Assembly (NCBI GenBank): GCA_947259075.1
Contig: CAMYKQ010000062.1
Location: 87,159 to 151,158 of the forward strand
DNA length: 64,000 nucleotides
Direction of reading: 5' to 3'
From: an uncultured Gammaproteobacteria bacterium
Lineage (GTDB): Bacteria > Pseudomonadota > Gammaproteobacteria > DRLM01
Shown here: piece by piece, positions 36,301-48,703 of the stretch
Layout: each line of letters opens with the position of its first letter
How positions within the stretch are numbered: position 1 is the first letter of the stretch
Made by a program: the position numbers and the translations under genes
Notes under the pieces: model-generated
The model's database searches: none
What the model was told of the DNA's origin: nothing
Seen by the model: the letters and a program-made list of their open reading frames with translations, nothing else

Positions 36301-39080
36301 TCGAACTGGAGCGCGGGGGCACGATTTCGGGCACCGTCTATGATGCAGTCACCGGCGCTCCATTGGTGGGGGCGAGTGTTTATGCAATCAACTTAGAAAC
36401 CGGCCTGCAGAGCTACGGTTATACAGATAGAAACGGGCAATATCGCACCGATCAAAACATGCTTAGTAGCGAATACCAAGTCTTTGTTTATATGACGGGG
36501 TATGTGGGTACGTGGTTAGGTGATCGTCCAATAACCTGTAGTGCATGGGAATGCATGGGGCCGCCCGAAGCCACTATTAGAGTGACGAAGGGTGAAAACG
36601 TCGACAATATCGACTTCGCCCTCCGTAAGGGTGGATCGATCTCCGGCAAGCTGACTGATATTACCAGCGGCAAGTCTATCGCACAGACTGGTGTGGCGCT
36701 GTATAACACGGCCGGCGAACAGATTTTAGTCGCTTACACCAATTTTGCCGGCCATTACAGCATGAACGGCGAAATCCCTGCGGGCAAATACTATCTGCGC
36801 ACCCTTAGCGGGAAGCACGTAGACCAATATTTCCGGAATATCTCATTGCCGGCCGATATGAACACAGCCACCCCCCTCTCGGTGGAAGCTCAGGGCCTGA
36901 TCGAGAACATCGACTTTAAATTAAGCAAGGGACACAGTTTGCGGGGACGCGTGATTGATGTAACCACAGGAGACCCCATCAGGTGGGCGGCTGTGTCGCT
37001 TTATGACCGGCAAGGACACAGAATAAAAGGGGATACCTACGCCTCTTACACCGGTGAGTTTACTTTCGAGACCAATCTGGCCAATGGCGAGTATTTTCTC
37101 CTGGCGGCGGCTTCCGATTACATACCCACACTCTACCCCGGTGTGCCACTGGACCAGCCCTGCCGCAGTGATGGCTGTGATGTCACCGGCGCTACCGCGC
37201 TGGTGATCGGCAACGAAGATCTCTCAGGCATTGTCATTGCCCTGATGACGCGCAAGGACAGCGATCGAGACGGCCTGCCGGATGATGTGGAAGAGCGTTA
37301 CGGTCTAGACCCGCATAATGACACCGATGCGCTGGGTGATTTAGATAAGGACGGCTTGAGCAATCTCATTGAATTCCGGCGCGGGACCTCGTTGGCGGAA
37401 GATAATATCCCCCCCGTGATGCCCGTATTAGAGGACATCATTGTTGCGGCGACGGCGGCTTTGACGCCTATCGTTTTGCCCCCGGTTCTTGCAACGGAGG
37501 GAAGGAATGCGACGATAACCGCCGTACCCGACCGCCCAGGCCCTTATACGGTGGGCGAGCATACCATCACCTGGACAGCGGCCGACGCCGCGGGCAACAG
37601 CGCCACTGCAACGCAACGCATCCTGGTACTGCCGGTAGTCGATTTCGCACCAGATCAAATCGTCGGTGAAGGCGGCAGAGTTATCGTACAAGCCGCACTG
37701 AATGTGCCTGCGGCGAACTATCCGGTCGAGATTCCTTACCATGTCTCAGGCACGGCTACCGCCTCGGAAGACCATGACGCCATCGATGGCGTGCTACGTA
37801 TTCTATCCGGCACTGAGGCAATGTTCAGCTTCGCCGTGCATGAGGATGGCATCGCTGGAGAATCCGACGAGAGTATTGTGATTACCATGGGTACACCCAG
37901 CGAAGTTTTAGCGGGCGCCAATACGACACACTCGGTGACCATTACGGAGAGCAATTTGGCACCTATGCCGGACCTGGTCATGTCCCAGGCCGGCGAACGT
38001 CGCCGGGTAGTTGTAATAGGGCAGGGAGCGGTGACACTCCTAGCAAATGTACGTGACCCCAATCCCAAGGATACCCATCGCTACGATTGGAACGGGACGG
38101 ACAATGCCCTGATCGACAAGGATGGTGTAGCCGACAATGATACATTCACCTTTGAGCCGACACAGCTGAGTCCCGGGCTTTATACAGCCACACTGAGTGT
38201 CTCCGATACGCAGGGAGCGAGCGCGAAGACAGAGATGCTTTTCCGCGTCATCGCCGTCTCGCCCAGCCTCTCAGCCGACGCGGACAGCGATGAAGATGGG
38301 CGAATGGACCAAGTGGAAGGCTTGCGCGACTCGTTCGGTAAGGGACTGCCTGCTTATCTTGACGCCCAGGCGCGTGCGGACAGGTTACAAAAAGGACTTG
38401 GCAGTCGCACATCATTCGTGATGCAAACGTCCCCAGGTTTGGAGCTACGCTTGGGCCGCGCGGCGTTTGCAGCCGCTGCCACTGGCGCACAAATAGATAT
38501 GAATACCGTATTGAGTCATGGCAGCCGACAAGGCGGGGCGGCCTTGAATGTGGCCGACGAGTACGACTATCCCTTGGGCATCTTCGACTTCGAGATCGGT
38601 AAGCTCCCACAAGCGGGCATGAACGCGACGGTGGTGATCGCTTTGGACGAGGCGATACCTGAGAATACGGTCTATCGTAAATTTGTCTCCGGTTTGGGCT
38701 GGCAGGACTTCGTTACGGATGCTGCAAATCGTGCGAGTTCCGCTCCGGGTGCTCAGGGTGCGTGCCCTCCCCCTCATGCCGCAGCGTATCGTGAGGGTCT
38801 GCATGCGGGGGATTATTGCCTGCAGCTGAGCCTGCAAGATGGCGGCCCCAATGACGGTGATGGCCAAATAAATGCGATTATCGCCGATCCCGGCGGCATC
38901 GCAGTGACCAGCGCGCGTAGTGGAAATGAGCTTAATCCAGGAAATGATGATGTCACTGCTGACGTAACGACCTCAGTGAAAAGCGGCGGAGGTGCCATCG
39001 CCCCGCACGAGCTACTCTTGCTGCTGCTGATGATCTGCCTGGTTTGTTCCAGGCAGAGAACTGGACTCCGCAAATATTGA
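33363..39080 (+). CDS. Giant surface protein: twelve carboxypeptidase-regulatory-like repeats, anchor-U domain, C-terminal anchor
   Basis: This 1905-residue protein begins with an unusually long basic N-region and a signal segment (residues 24-43). Residues ~58-1290 are twelve repeats of about 100 residues, each opening with a GGSISGTVTDA-like strand, followed by DENGxY and PSGxYY-like turns. Most repeats also carry a pair of Cys after YGG. Thrombospondin-3-like calcium motifs (DSDRDGLPDDVEERYGLDPH) follow near residue 1298, then HYR-like, Calx-beta-like and PKD-like domains. A domain resembling choice-of-anchor U is at 1690-1850. The end is SGGGAIAPHELLLLLLMICL plus a basic tail, which resembles GlyGly-CTERM sorting signals. 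It is probably exported and surface-attached by a sortase-like system, perhaps rhombosortase. The role (adhesin or matrix) is inferred. It is monocistronic. Confidence 0.82.
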   Translation: MLKLIDSTGIHNSLALHRRKARWSIHVILTLVLCLYAVNSIAFLQGSFSTPPTPTGPIEGYITDAASGSPLKGVSVYIWNENGYVASASSNDTGYYRLWSSPPSGSYYASTSNSSGYLDQKYGGEECFNDCGNGGEAIAVVEGELISGINFALNMGGRIAGKVTDIDTGEALGGIAVTVSTGDGMEVTYTNSSGEYISGRGLPSGNYYIQTHSNSTHLGQRYADTTCSIECDVTTGTPVAVSPPDTVSGIDFELVQGGQITGKFTDKATNTPLSGAWISVRDQDGNWFSSAGSDEQGNYHTDQALPAGTYYIFAGNTDYLSEYYGGTPCMIVSWSDTCDVASGIPVEVELRHTTSDIDFALSKGGSIAGTVIDAVTAVPLADVNIIISDSDYNWLSLQTDVEGNFTTTASLIAGDYTVRVRQKGDYINEVYEDKHCVGDWCDTDAGSVIHVRSGDEATVMFALEKGGALSGTVRDAITGDPLKAQSVEVYKHNGNFLISVASGITDENGIYRTSPGLPSGDYEIVVQSSSSHLAQVYGGGVPCSDAACESKGGKFIHVVSGTTTERIDFDMVRGGSISGIIRDAVSGAPLEGIGVNIKDHMGQQWSYGKTDAEGRYISELALASGVYYATTVSNNSQNKAYLNQIYGGKKCMDCWNIQGQAINVIQGQVTDGIDFHLSAGGRITGFVSDALSGSGVTDARIFVYDSNLKYIESIYFPSGGRYFSRGLLPGKYFVVADSDKHSAQFYDNKDCGSPSPSCFEYAELIEISSTETVENINFDLRRGGRISGRITDADSGMPLADVSITIHDTNHKWNIVSTDKSGRYKTPAQLLPGEYTVLTDNSSMYFDAVYGGGECRPSCDLDNATRITVNEGETVTGVDLALQRGGGISGKVVEQGSGQILRPTVRIQDAEGRDVSNAWIFDKDGNYYSSKGLETGEYYVRTFSEYLDECFDNKPCTWDEFGFGTPVKVKEGQVTTGIDFELERGGTISGTVYDAVTGAPLVGASVYAINLETGLQSYGYTDRNGQYRTDQNMLSSEYQVFVYMTGYVGTWLGDRPITCSAWECMGPPEATIRVTKGENVDNIDFALRKGGSISGKLTDITSGKSIAQTGVALYNTAGEQILVAYTNFAGHYSMNGEIPAGKYYLRTLSGKHVDQYFRNISLPADMNTATPLSVEAQGLIENIDFKLSKGHSLRGRVIDVTTGDPIRWAAVSLYDRQGHRIKGDTYASYTGEFTFETNLANGEYFLLAAASDYIPTLYPGVPLDQPCRSDGCDVTGATALVIGNEDLSGIVIALMTRKDSDRDGLPDDVEERYGLDPHNDTDALGDLDKDGLSNLIEFRRGTSLAEDNIPPVMPVLEDIIVAATAALTPIVLPPVLATEGRNATITAVPDRPGPYTVGEHTITWTAADAAGNSATATQRILVLPVVDFAPDQIVGEGGRVIVQAALNVPAANYPVEIPYHVSGTATASEDHDAIDGVLRILSGTEAMFSFAVHEDGIAGESDESIVITMGTPSEVLAGANTTHSVTITESNLAPMPDLVMSQAGERRRVVVIGQGAVTLLANVRDPNPKDTHRYDWNGTDNALIDKDGVADNDTFTFEPTQLSPGLYTATLSVSDTQGASAKTEMLFRVIAVSPSLSADADSDEDGRMDQVEGLRDSFGKGLPAYLDAQARADRLQKGLGSRTSFVMQTSPGLELRLGRAAFAAAATGAQIDMNTVLSHGSRQGGAALNVADEYDYPLGIFDFEIGKLPQAGMNATVVIALDEAIPENTVYRKFVSGLGWQDFVTDAANRASSAPGAQGACPPPHAAAYREGLHAGDYCLQLSLQDGGPNDGDGQINAIIADPGGIAVTSARSGNELNPGNDDVTADVTTSVKSGGGAIAPHELLLLLLMICLVCSRQRTGLRKY
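33535..37240 (+). repeat. Twelve tandem ~300-base coding repeats in the giant surface-protein gene
   Basis: Units start at the GG-(S/R)-I-(S/A/T)-G strand; successive copies begin near 33535, 33828, 34131, 34452, 34758, 35085, 35400, 35709, 36012, 36315, 36630 and 36930. The copies share a protein pattern but have diverged in nucleotide sequence, so they are old duplications. Eleven of them contain a close Cys pair such as CFNDC, CSIEC, CMDC or CRPSC; the copy at 36630 lacks it. Confidence 0.8.
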
Positions 39081-39282
39081 ATCAGGAATCCATCACCACT
39101 TCACAATACCAAATCACCCAACCTCCGCCGGAGGAAGTTCATCTCTAGCCTAGCCACGGTGAAGGAGATTGAGCCTGAATTAGGTGACAGCAATACTCAC
39201 ACGTGAACCGTCTTTTTAAAACATATTAAACGTCACGGTAACAGCCTTGCATGTGAGGCACTAGTTCGCGCCGCTAAACACC

Positions 39283-40428
<1,146 letters not shown>

Positions 40429-40497
40429 TCAGGATTCATTAAAATAACTTGCCGTAAAATTACTTGGCAATGGAACTTAGGACGTTAGGATAAGCAG

Positions 40498-42819
40498 TTG
40501 GCATCGACGGTATCGAAAAAGGACACACGCGGAGTGGCGATCGCCAATCACATGAACCGGGGTCTGCGCGAAGGCGGTCTGTTCCTGCTGGGCGCTGTCG
40601 CGCTGTATTTGCTGATCTCGCTGCTGAGCTATGACGCCAGCGATCCCGGCTGGTCGCGCAGCGGCAGCGGCAAGGAGATCACCAATATCGGCGGCGTCGC
40701 GGGGGCCTGGTTCGCCGATGTGTTCCTATTTATGTTCGGCTATCTCGCCTATCTGGTGCCGCTGATGGTGGCCTACAGCGCTTGGCTGATCTACCGCGGC
40801 CGCCGCGTTGAGGCGCGCTCCAACGGCCGCGAGATCTCGCTGCGCGGCATCGGCTTCGCCTTGACCATCGGCGCCGGCGCCGGACTCGCGACGCTCTATG
40901 CCATGAATCCCATGTCGCTGCCGCTCAACGGCGGCGGGGTCTTGGGCGATGTGGTGGCCAATGGCTTGGTCAAACCCTTCAACGCCGTGGGCGCCGCCTT
41001 ATTTTTACTGGCGCTGTTTCTCACCGGCGTCACCTTGTTCACCGGGCTGTCGTGGGTGAGCTTGATGGACAGCACCGGCCGCGTGACCCTGAATTTCGGC
41101 GGCTGGCTCAAAGACCGCTGGCAGTTATTCCGCGACAATCTGGCCGGCCGCCGCGCGCGGCAAGAGCGCGAACGCAGTGCCGAATTGGAACAGAAGAAAC
41201 GGAAAATCATCGAGCACCCGCCGGTACGCATCGAGCCGGTGATTAAAACCGTCGAGCCCAGCGTGCGTGTGGAAAAAGAGCGGCAGATTCCTTTATTCAA
41301 ACCCGTGCGTGCCAACGGCGCGCCCGGCGCGCTGCCATCGGTGGCCTTGCTGGACCCGCCCGCGCCGCCCAGCACCAGCGTCTCGCGCGAATCCTTGGAA
41401 GCCATGTCGCGCCTGCTCGAAATCAAGCTGGCTGATTTCGGCGTCGAAGTGCAAGTGGTGGCGGTACATCCCGGCCCGGTCATCACCCGTTTTGAATTGC
41501 AGCCCGCCGCGGGCGTGAAGGTGAGTCAGATTACCAATCTCGCGAAGGATCTGGCGCGGGCCTTGTCCGCCATCAGCGTGCGCGTGGTCGAGGTCATTCC
41601 CGGCAAATCGGTAATAGGTCTCGAAGTCCCCAACGAACACCGCGAGATCGTGCGCCTTAGCGAACTGCTGTCGTCCAAGGAATATGACAACTCCCATTCA
41701 CCGGTGAGCCTGGTGCTGGGCAAGGACATCGGCGGCCATCCGGTGGTGGTGGACCTGGCGCGCATGCCGCATTTGCTGGTAGCGGGCACCACCGGTTCGG
41801 GTAAGTCCGTGGGCATCAACGCCATGCTCATTAGCATGTTGTACAAGGCCTCGGCGCAGGATGTGCGGCTGATACTCATCGACCCGAAAATGCTCGAGCT
41901 CTCGGTCTATCAAGGCATCCCGCATTTGCTGGCACCGGTGGTCACCGATATGAAAGACGCGGCCAACGCCCTGCGCTGGTGCGTCGCGGAAATGGACCGC
42001 CGCTATAAACTCATGGCCGCGCTGGGCGTGCGCAACATCGGCGGCTACAACCGCAAAGTGGCGGACGGTATCGAGGCCAAGGCGCCGCTGAAGAATCCGC
42101 TGATCAAGGTCGCCGAGGGTTTAGAGGCGCCGCTGCTCGAACACCTGCCCTTCATCGTCGTGGTCATCGACGAGTTGGCGGACATGATGATGGTCGTCGG
42201 TAAAAAAGTGGAAGAACTCATCGCCCGTCTGGCGCAAAAGGCGCGCGCCTCGGGCATTCATTTGGTGCTGGCGACGCAACGGCCCTCGGTGGATGTCATC
42301 ACTGGTTTAATCAAGGCCAATATCCCTACGCGTATCGGTTTTCAAGTATCCTCGCGTATCGATTCGCGCACGATACTCGATCAATCTGGCGCGGAACAAT
42401 TGCTCGGTCACGGCGATATGCTCTATCTCGCCCCCGGCACCGGTCTGCCGGTGCGCGTGCACGGCGCCTTCGTTGCCGATCACGAAGTGCATAAAGTAGT
42501 GGAATATGTGAAAGGGCAGGGCGAGCCCAGTTATCTCGACGAAATCCTCAACGGTGTCGACGACGATGCCGGCGGCGGCAGCTACACCGGCGAGGGCAAC
42601 AACGGCGGCGATGCCGAAAGCGATCCGCTCTACGATCAAGCCGTGCAGCTCGTGCTTGAATCGCGGCGCGCCTCTATTTCCGGCGTGCAACGGCGTTTGA
42701 AAATTGGCTATAACCGCGCGGCGCGCATGATTGAGCAAATGGAAGTCGCGGGCGTGGTCGGCCCGCTGCAATCCAATGGCATGCGCGAGGTCATCGCGCC
42801 GCGGCCGCTGGAGGATTGA
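40498..42819 (+). CDS. ftsK: DNA translocase FtsK
   Basis: This 773-residue protein has four or five N-terminal membrane segments (residues ~25-190) that join the divisome. A short charged linker (residues ~210-290) is followed by the alpha/beta motor with Walker [21 protein letters not shown] and Walker [21 protein letters not shown]. The C-terminal gamma winged helix (residues ~710-773, [20 protein letters not shown]) recognises KOPS sites and activates XerCD at dif. The short linker makes it the SpoIIIE/short-FtsK size, unlike the 1329-residue E. coli protein. The start is a TTG. Confidence 0.95.
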   Translation: MASTVSKKDTRGVAIANHMNRGLREGGLFLLGAVALYLLISLLSYDASDPGWSRSGSGKEITNIGGVAGAWFADVFLFMFGYLAYLVPLMVAYSAWLIYRGRRVEARSNGREISLRGIGFALTIGAGAGLATLYAMNPMSLPLNGGGVLGDVVANGLVKPFNAVGAALFLLALFLTGVTLFTGLSWVSLMDSTGRVTLNFGGWLKDRWQLFRDNLAGRRARQERERSAELEQKKRKIIEHPPVRIEPVIKTVEPSVRVEKERQIPLFKPVRANGAPGALPSVALLDPPAPPSTSVSRESLEAMSRLLEIKLADFGVEVQVVAVHPGPVITRFELQPAAGVKVSQITNLAKDLARALSAISVRVVEVIPGKSVIGLEVPNEHREIVRLSELLSSKEYDNSHSPVSLVLGKDIGGHPVVVDLARMPHLLVAGTTGSGKSVGINAMLISMLYKASAQDVRLILIDPKMLELSVYQGIPHLLAPVVTDMKDAANALRWCVAEMDRRYKLMAALGVRNIGGYNRKVADGIEAKAPLKNPLIKVAEGLEAPLLEHLPFIVVVIDELADMMMVVGKKVEELIARLAQKARASGIHLVLATQRPSVDVITGLIKANIPTRIGFQVSSRIDSRTILDQSGAEQLLGHGDMLYLAPGTGLPVRVHGAFVADHEVHKVVEYVKGQGEPSYLDEILNGVDDDAGGGSYTGEGNNGGDAESDPLYDQAVQLVLESRRASISGVQRRLKIGYNRAARMIEQMEVAGVVGPLQSNGMREVIAPRPLED

Positions 42820-42951
42820 GGATGTCCGCTCCGGCCAACAAGCAACACGGCGTGATGACGGCGGGGATGCGTTTACACCCAAACGATTCCGCGATTCTTT
42901 ATGTTCCCATAAGTGAAAGGACAGGCTGTGCTGCGCGCACGGATATATAAT

Positions 42952-43578
42952 ATGAAACGATCCCCTTATTTTTTAACCAGCGCGCTGGCGCTGTGGTGCT
43001 TGTCCACTTCCTTCGCCCAAGCCGGCGGCAAGGAGCGCCTCGATTCTTTTTTTAAAGACGTGCAATCCCTGCGTGGTGAATTTTCCCAAACCGTGCTCGA
43101 CCCGCGGATGAACGTCACCGAAGAGGCGCAAGGCACGCTCGCGCTGCAACGCCCCGGCAAGTTCCGCTGGGATTACAAAGTGCCGTATCACCAAGTCATC
43201 GTCGCCGACGGTAAAAAAGTGTGGATCTACGATATCGAGCTGGAGCAGGTCACGGTCAAAGCGCTCAACGAGGCGGTGGGCAATACCCCCGCGCAATTAT
43301 TGAGCTCCGGTGAGAATCTGGAAAAAAGTTTTACCGTCACCGAACAGGGCGCGCAAGGTGATTTCGACTGGGTGGAGCTCACGCCCAAACAGCAAGACAC
43401 CAATTTCGAGCGCGTGCGCCTCGGCTTTGATCAAAGCAATCTCCGGGTGATGGAGCTGGTGGATAATTTCGGTCAAACCACGCGGCTGCAATTCTCACGC
43501 TTGGAGCGTAACCCCAAGCTCGTGCCCTCGCTGTTCGATTTCAAACCCCCGCCAGGCGTGGACGTGGTGGGGGAATAG
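42952..43578 (+). CDS. lolA: Outer-membrane lipoprotein carrier protein LolA
   Basis: This periplasmic chaperone carries lipoproteins from LolCDE to LolB. The ATG at 42952 gives a 208-residue precursor with signal peptide [20 protein letters not shown], cleaved after AQA. The frame is open to a GTG at 42913, which would extend the signal. LolA motifs such as [32 protein letters not shown] and [14 protein letters not shown] are present. The ftsK-lolA-rarA order is the standard one. Confidence 0.94.
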   Translation: MKRSPYFLTSALALWCLSTSFAQAGGKERLDSFFKDVQSLRGEFSQTVLDPRMNVTEEAQGTLALQRPGKFRWDYKVPYHQVIVADGKKVWIYDIELEQVTVKALNEAVGNTPAQLLSSGENLEKSFTVTEQGAQGDFDWVELTPKQQDTNFERVRLGFDQSNLRVMELVDNFGQTTRLQFSRLERNPKLVPSLFDFKPPPGVDVVGE

Positions 43579-43586
43579 GGCGCGCC

Positions 43587-44921
43587 TTGAACGACGACCT
43601 CTTCGCCGCCCACGATCTCAGCGGCCAACCCTTGGCCGATCGCATGCGCCCGCGCGATCTCGACGAGTACGCGGGGCAGACCCATCTCTTTGGTCCGGGT
43701 AAACCGCTGCGCCTCGCCATCGAGCAAGGCCGCATCCATTCGATGATCTTGTGGGGCCCGCCCGGCACCGGCAAAACCACGCTCGCGCGCCTCATCGCCG
43801 GACGCGTCGCGGCGCAATTCTTAAGCCTCTCCGCCGTACTCTCCGGGGTAAAGGAAGTCCGCGCCGCGATCGAGCAGGCCAAGCTCGCGCGCGCGCAACA
43901 TGGCCGCGCCACGGTGCTGTTCGTCGATGAGGTGCATCGATTCAACAAGGCGCAGCAAGACGCCTTTTTGCCCTATGTGGAAGACGGCACCGTCACCTTG
44001 ATCGGCGCCACCACCGAGAATCCTTCCTTTGAATTAAACAACGCGCTGCTCTCGCGCGCGCGGGTGTATGTCTTGCGCGCGCTGAGCGTGGAAGAACTGC
44101 TCGGCGTGATCGCCCGCGCCTTAACGGACAAGGAGCGCGGCCTGGGCGGGCAGGGCATAAGCATGGCGCCGGGCTTGCGCCAGCGTCTCGCCGCCGCCGC
44201 CGATGGCGATGCGCGCCGCGGCCTCAATTATCTGGACATCGCCGCCGGCCTTGCCGCGGCGAAAGACGAACACGAGATCAGCGATGAGCTGCTCAACGAA
44301 GTGCTGGCCGGCGGTACGCCGCGCCGTTTCGATAAAGGCGGCGAGGCCTTTTACGATCAGATTTCCGCCCTGCACAAATCCGTGCGCGGCTCGGCACCCG
44401 ATGCCGCGCTCTATTGGCTGGCGCGTATGCTGGACGGCGGCTGTGACCCGCTTTATATCGCGCGGCGCGTGGCGCGCATGGCCAGCGAAGACATCGGCAA
44501 CGCCGATCCGCGCGGCCTGACCCTCGCGTTGGAGGCCTGGGACATGCAAGAACGGCTCGGCAGTCCCGAAGGTGAATTGGCCATCGCCCAAGCCGTGGTG
44601 TATCTCGCCTGCGCCGCCAAGAGCAACGCGGTATACACCGCCTTCAACGCCGCGATGAACGATGCCCGCGGCGGCGGTTCGCTGGAGGTGCCCTTGCATC
44701 TGCGCAACGCGCCAACGAAATTGATGAAACAGCTCGACTACGGCAAAGGCTATCGCTACGCCCACGACGAAGCGCAGGGTTACGCCGCGGGCGAGCATTA
44801 TTTCCCCGAAGCCATGGGCGAGCGGGTGTATTATCAACCGGTGCCGCGCGGACTGGAGATCAAGATCGGTGAGAAACTGGCGCAGCTGCGGGAATTGGAC
44901 AAGGCGAAGGTCAAGCCGTAG
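43587..44921 (+). CDS. rarA: Replication-associated recombination protein RarA (MgsA)
   Basis: This 444-residue AAA+ ATPase acts at stalled forks. The TTG start lies 8 bases after lol[21 protein letters not shown] is the family N-terminus, with Walker [19 protein letters not shown], Walker [20 protein letters not shown] and sensor [18 protein letters not shown]. The C-terminal tetramerisation region, with [20 protein letters not shown] and [12 protein letters not shown], is complete. Confidence 0.96.
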   Translation: MNDDLFAAHDLSGQPLADRMRPRDLDEYAGQTHLFGPGKPLRLAIEQGRIHSMILWGPPGTGKTTLARLIAGRVAAQFLSLSAVLSGVKEVRAAIEQAKLARAQHGRATVLFVDEVHRFNKAQQDAFLPYVEDGTVTLIGATTENPSFELNNALLSRARVYVLRALSVEELLGVIARALTDKERGLGGQGISMAPGLRQRLAAAADGDARRGLNYLDIAAGLAAAKDEHEISDELLNEVLAGGTPRRFDKGGEAFYDQISALHKSVRGSAPDAALYWLARMLDGGCDPLYIARRVARMASEDIGNADPRGLTLALEAWDMQERLGSPEGELAIAQAVVYLACAAKSNAVYTAFNAAMNDARGGGSLEVPLHLRNAPTKLMKQLDYGKGYRYAHDEAQGYAAGEHYFPEAMGERVYYQPVPRGLEIKIGEKLAQLRELDKAKVKP

Positions 44922-44980
44922 CTGCGTGAAGGCGGGGGTGGCCGCGAGAACATACGGAGTACAGCGAGAAAAAAAGTGCG

Positions 44981-45015
44981 CACCCTCTCCCCTGGGCAGA
45001 GGGTAGGGTGAGGGG
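44981..45015 (+). repeat. Copy of the CCCTCTCCC-type intergenic palindrome
   Basis: The sequence caccctctcccctgggcaga, followed by gggtagggtgagggg, forms a CCCTCT/AGAGGG stem. It shares its layout and outer bases with copies at 17059-17084 and 57904-58005. It lies 60 bases downstream of rarA and may help terminate transcription. Confidence 0.65.
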
Positions 45016-45141
45016 ATAATTAGAGGCACAGGCCTGGTTACCGCCGCTCACTCAGCTTCAGCGGCGGTGAGATGCAACTATCAATATTACTGACCTCTAT
45101 AATCTTCGTATCCGCGATGACGGCAAAGTGAGGTGTCGGCA

Positions 45142-45516
45142 GTGAAACAAATTCTGGCCATCGCCCTCGGCGGCTCCCTCGGCGCCTTATTGCGCTACGG
45201 CGTCGCCAACGGCGTGCACAGTGTGCTGGGGCGCGGCTTCCCTTATGGCACGCTGGTGGTGAATGTCTCGGGCTCGCTGCTGATGGGCTTGTTATATGTG
45301 TTGCTGGTGGAACGCTTGGCCCTGAGTCCGGAATGGCGCGCGGCCTTGTTGATCGGCGTGCTGGGCGCCTTCACCACCTTTTCCTCGTTTTCCCTCGAAA
45401 CCTTTGCGCTGTTCGAGGAAGGCGCGCGCATGAAGGCCTTGGTGAATGTGATACTGAGCGTAAGCTTGTGTTTGGCCGCGGTATGGCTGGGCGTGCTGGC
45501 CGGGAGGCGTTTATGA
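45142..45516 (+). CDS. crcB: Fluoride exporter CrcB/Fluc
   Basis: This ~124-residue protein has four membrane segments and forms a dual-topology dimeric fluoride channel. Motifs include ALGGSLGALLRYGVANG, PYGTLVVNVSGSLLMGLLYV (with the conserved Asn) and GVLGAFTTFSSFSLETF (with the phenylalanine box). A GTG at 45142 has gtgagg upstream; another in-frame GTG at 45133 overlaps that site. No fluoride riboswitch is recognisable in the 200 bases before it. It is coupled to the DUF190 gene by ATGA. Confidence 0.94.
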   Translation: MKQILAIALGGSLGALLRYGVANGVHSVLGRGFPYGTLVVNVSGSLLMGLLYVLLVERLALSPEWRAALLIGVLGAFTTFSSFSLETFALFEEGARMKALVNVILSVSLCLAAVWLGVLAGRRL

Positions 45517-45824
45517 AGACAGTGACAGTGACGGTGGTGCGTATTTACCTCAACGAGAAAGACGGCCAATTGGATAATCTGCTGCGCCGCTTGCATGATT
45601 GGGAGAAGGTGCGCGGGGTCACGGTGTTTCGCGGTATTTCCGGCTTCGGCGATTCCGGTGAGGTACAATCGGCGCGGCTGGTGGATTTATCGCTGAACCT
45701 GCCGGTGGTGGTGGAATTTTTTGATGTGCCGGGCAAGGTGGCAAGTATCATCGAACACCTCAGCACTTCAGTGAAGCCCAATCATATTCTGCACTGGAGC
45801 GCCTTCGTCAACGAGGCGGACTGA
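45513..45824 (+). CDS. DUF190 family protein
   Basis: This 103-residue soluble protein starts inside the crcB stop codon (ATGA). It has a GlnB-like alpha/beta pattern: KTVTVTVVRIYLNEKDGQLD, then GVTVFRGISGFGDSGEVQSA, then LPVVVEFFDVPGKVASIIEH. DUF190 proteins are commonly paired with crcB and may regulate fluoride export; the mechanism is unknown. The gene looks intact. Confidence 0.9.
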   Translation: MKTVTVTVVRIYLNEKDGQLDNLLRRLHDWEKVRGVTVFRGISGFGDSGEVQSARLVDLSLNLPVVVEFFDVPGKVASIIEHLSTSVKPNHILHWSAFVNEAD

Positions 45825-45835
45825 ATGACGCATTT

Positions 45836-45990
45836 AAGGAACCTCTGATTTATTCAGAGGTTCCTGCGGCACACCGATGTGCCGCCATTTTCAATGGCAG
45901 CAGGCCATTGAAAATGAAGGAAAGCGGAAATCGTATTTTTCGCTTGCCGTGCTCTGAGAATTCCAGGATGGAATTATTCAGAGCTTTCTT
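45836..45990. mobile_element. MITE-like element with four nested hairpins
   Basis: The 155-base element starts AAGGAACCTCTGA and ends TCAGAGCTTTCTT, which are imperfect terminal inverted repeats. Inside it are stems AGGAACCTCTGA/TTCAGAGGTTCCT, GCGGCACA/TGTGCCGC, CATTTTCAATGG/CCATTGAAAATG and CTCTGAGAATTCC/GGAATTATTCAGAG. It has no coding capacity. It lies between DUF190 and serS and may also affect transcription into serS. The parent transposon is not visible. Confidence 0.6.
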
Positions 45991-45992
45991 AA

Positions 45993-47294
<1,302 letters not shown>

Positions 47295-47299
47295 CTAGC

Positions 47300-48685
47300 G
47301 TGGATTGGTTGCCGATTTTCGTTGACGTAAAAAACGCGCCCTGTCTGGTGGTGGGCGGCGGCGAGGTGGCGGCACGCAAGGTGGATTTGCTGCTGCGTGC
47401 TGGCGCGCAGGTAAAGATCATCGCACCGGATCTTGGTGCGCGTTTGCAAGCGCGAGTGCAGGCCGCGGAGGTGATACACGGCGGCGTCGAATTCCACGAG
47501 GAACAATTACGCGATTGCCGTTTGGTCGTCGCCGCCACGGATGACGACGCGGTGAACCGCCGCGTGGCGGCGGCGGCGCGCGGCCGCAATCTCCCCGTGA
47601 ACGTCGTGGACCAACCCGGACTGTGTACGTTTATATTTCCCTCAATCATCGACCGTTCGCCCTTGGTGGCGGCGGTATCGACCGGTGGCGCGGCGCCCGT
47701 GCTGGCGCGATTGGTGCGCGCACGCTTGGAAACGCTGGTTCCCGCCAGTTACGGCCGCCTGGCCGAACTGGCCGCGCGGTTTCGCGGGAAAGTGAAACAA
47801 CGTTTTACCAGCCTCAGCGAGCGCCGCCGTTTTTGGGAGGACGTGTTGCAAGGCCCCATCGCCGAACAGGTCTATGCCGGACGCGAACAAGCGGCGGAAC
47901 AGGCCTTGACCTTGCTCTTGCAACAAGCACACGGGAATTTGCCGCGCGGTGAAGTGTATCTGGTCGGAGCCGGGCCGGGCGATCCCGATCTGCTCACGTT
48001 TCGCGCCTTGCGTTTGATGCAGCAAGCCGACGTGGTGTTGTACGACCGCTTAGTGAGTCCGGCCATTCTTGATTTGGTGCGCCGTGAAGCAGAGCGTATT
48101 TATGTGGGTAAACGCCGCAGTTTTCACGCCGTGCGCCAAGAACAAATCAACGCGTTGCTGGTCAAGCTGGCGAAGGAGGGCAAGCGTGTCTTGCGCCTGA
48201 AAGGCGGTGACCCTTTTATCTTTGGCCGCGGCGGTGAAGAGATCAACGACCTCGCCAGTGAAGGCATCCCGTTTCAAATCGTGCCCGGCATCACCGCCGC
48301 GAGTGGCTGCGCGGCCTATGCGGGTATACCGCTGACACATAGGGACCACGCCCAATCCGTGTTATTCGTGACCGGTCATCTTAAAGACGGCAGCATGGAT
48401 TTGAATTGGCCGGCGCTGGTACAGCGCGCGCAGACCGTTGTGGTGTACATGGGCCTCACCGGCCTCGATATCCTATGCGCTGAATTGATCCGTCACGGCA
48501 AAGACGCAAGCACGCCGGCCGCCTTGGTGGAACAGGGCACCACCTCCAAGCAACGCGTGCTCATCGGCGACCTGGCGTCCTTACCGCAGTTGGTCGCGCA
48601 TCAAGAAGTGCATGCCCCCACCTTGCTGATTATTGGCGAGGTGGTGCGCTTACATGACAAACTAGCCTGGTTTGCCGGCCGGTGA
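47300..48685 (+). CDS. cysG: Siroheme synthase (trifunctional)
   Basis: This 461-residue fusion makes siroheme for sulfite/nitrite reductases. The N-terminal ~200 residues are the NAD-dependent dehydrogenase/ferrochelatase, with [20 protein letters not shown] and [18 protein letters not shown]. The C-terminal ~245 residues are uroporphyrinogen-III methyltransferase, with [34 protein letters not shown] and [12 protein letters not shown]. The start is a GTG, 5 bases after serS. Confidence 0.96.
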   Translation: MDWLPIFVDVKNAPCLVVGGGEVAARKVDLLLRAGAQVKIIAPDLGARLQARVQAAEVIHGGVEFHEEQLRDCRLVVAATDDDAVNRRVAAAARGRNLPVNVVDQPGLCTFIFPSIIDRSPLVAAVSTGGAAPVLARLVRARLETLVPASYGRLAELAARFRGKVKQRFTSLSERRRFWEDVLQGPIAEQVYAGREQAAEQALTLLLQQAHGNLPRGEVYLVGAGPGDPDLLTFRALRLMQQADVVLYDRLVSPAILDLVRREAERIYVGKRRSFHAVRQEQINALLVKLAKEGKRVLRLKGGDPFIFGRGGEEINDLASEGIPFQIVPGITAASGCAAYAGIPLTHRDHAQSVLFVTGHLKDGSMDLNWPALVQRAQTVVVYMGLTGLDILCAELIRHGKDASTPAALVEQGTTSKQRVLIGDLASLPQLVAHQEVHAPTLLIIGEVVRLHDKLAWFAGR

Positions 48686-48703
48686 GCATCCCTTAATGGT
48701 TGA

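Noticed and set aside
40451..40472. TTGCC/GGCAA inverted repeat between trxB and ftsK as a regulator site
   Set aside because: The stem is only 5 bp around a 12-base spacer and matches no operator I can name; too weak to report.
44940..45141. Possible fluoride riboswitch before crcB
   Set aside because: I could not find the conserved pseudoknot-forming segments of that riboswitch in this stretch; only a REP-like palindrome is present.
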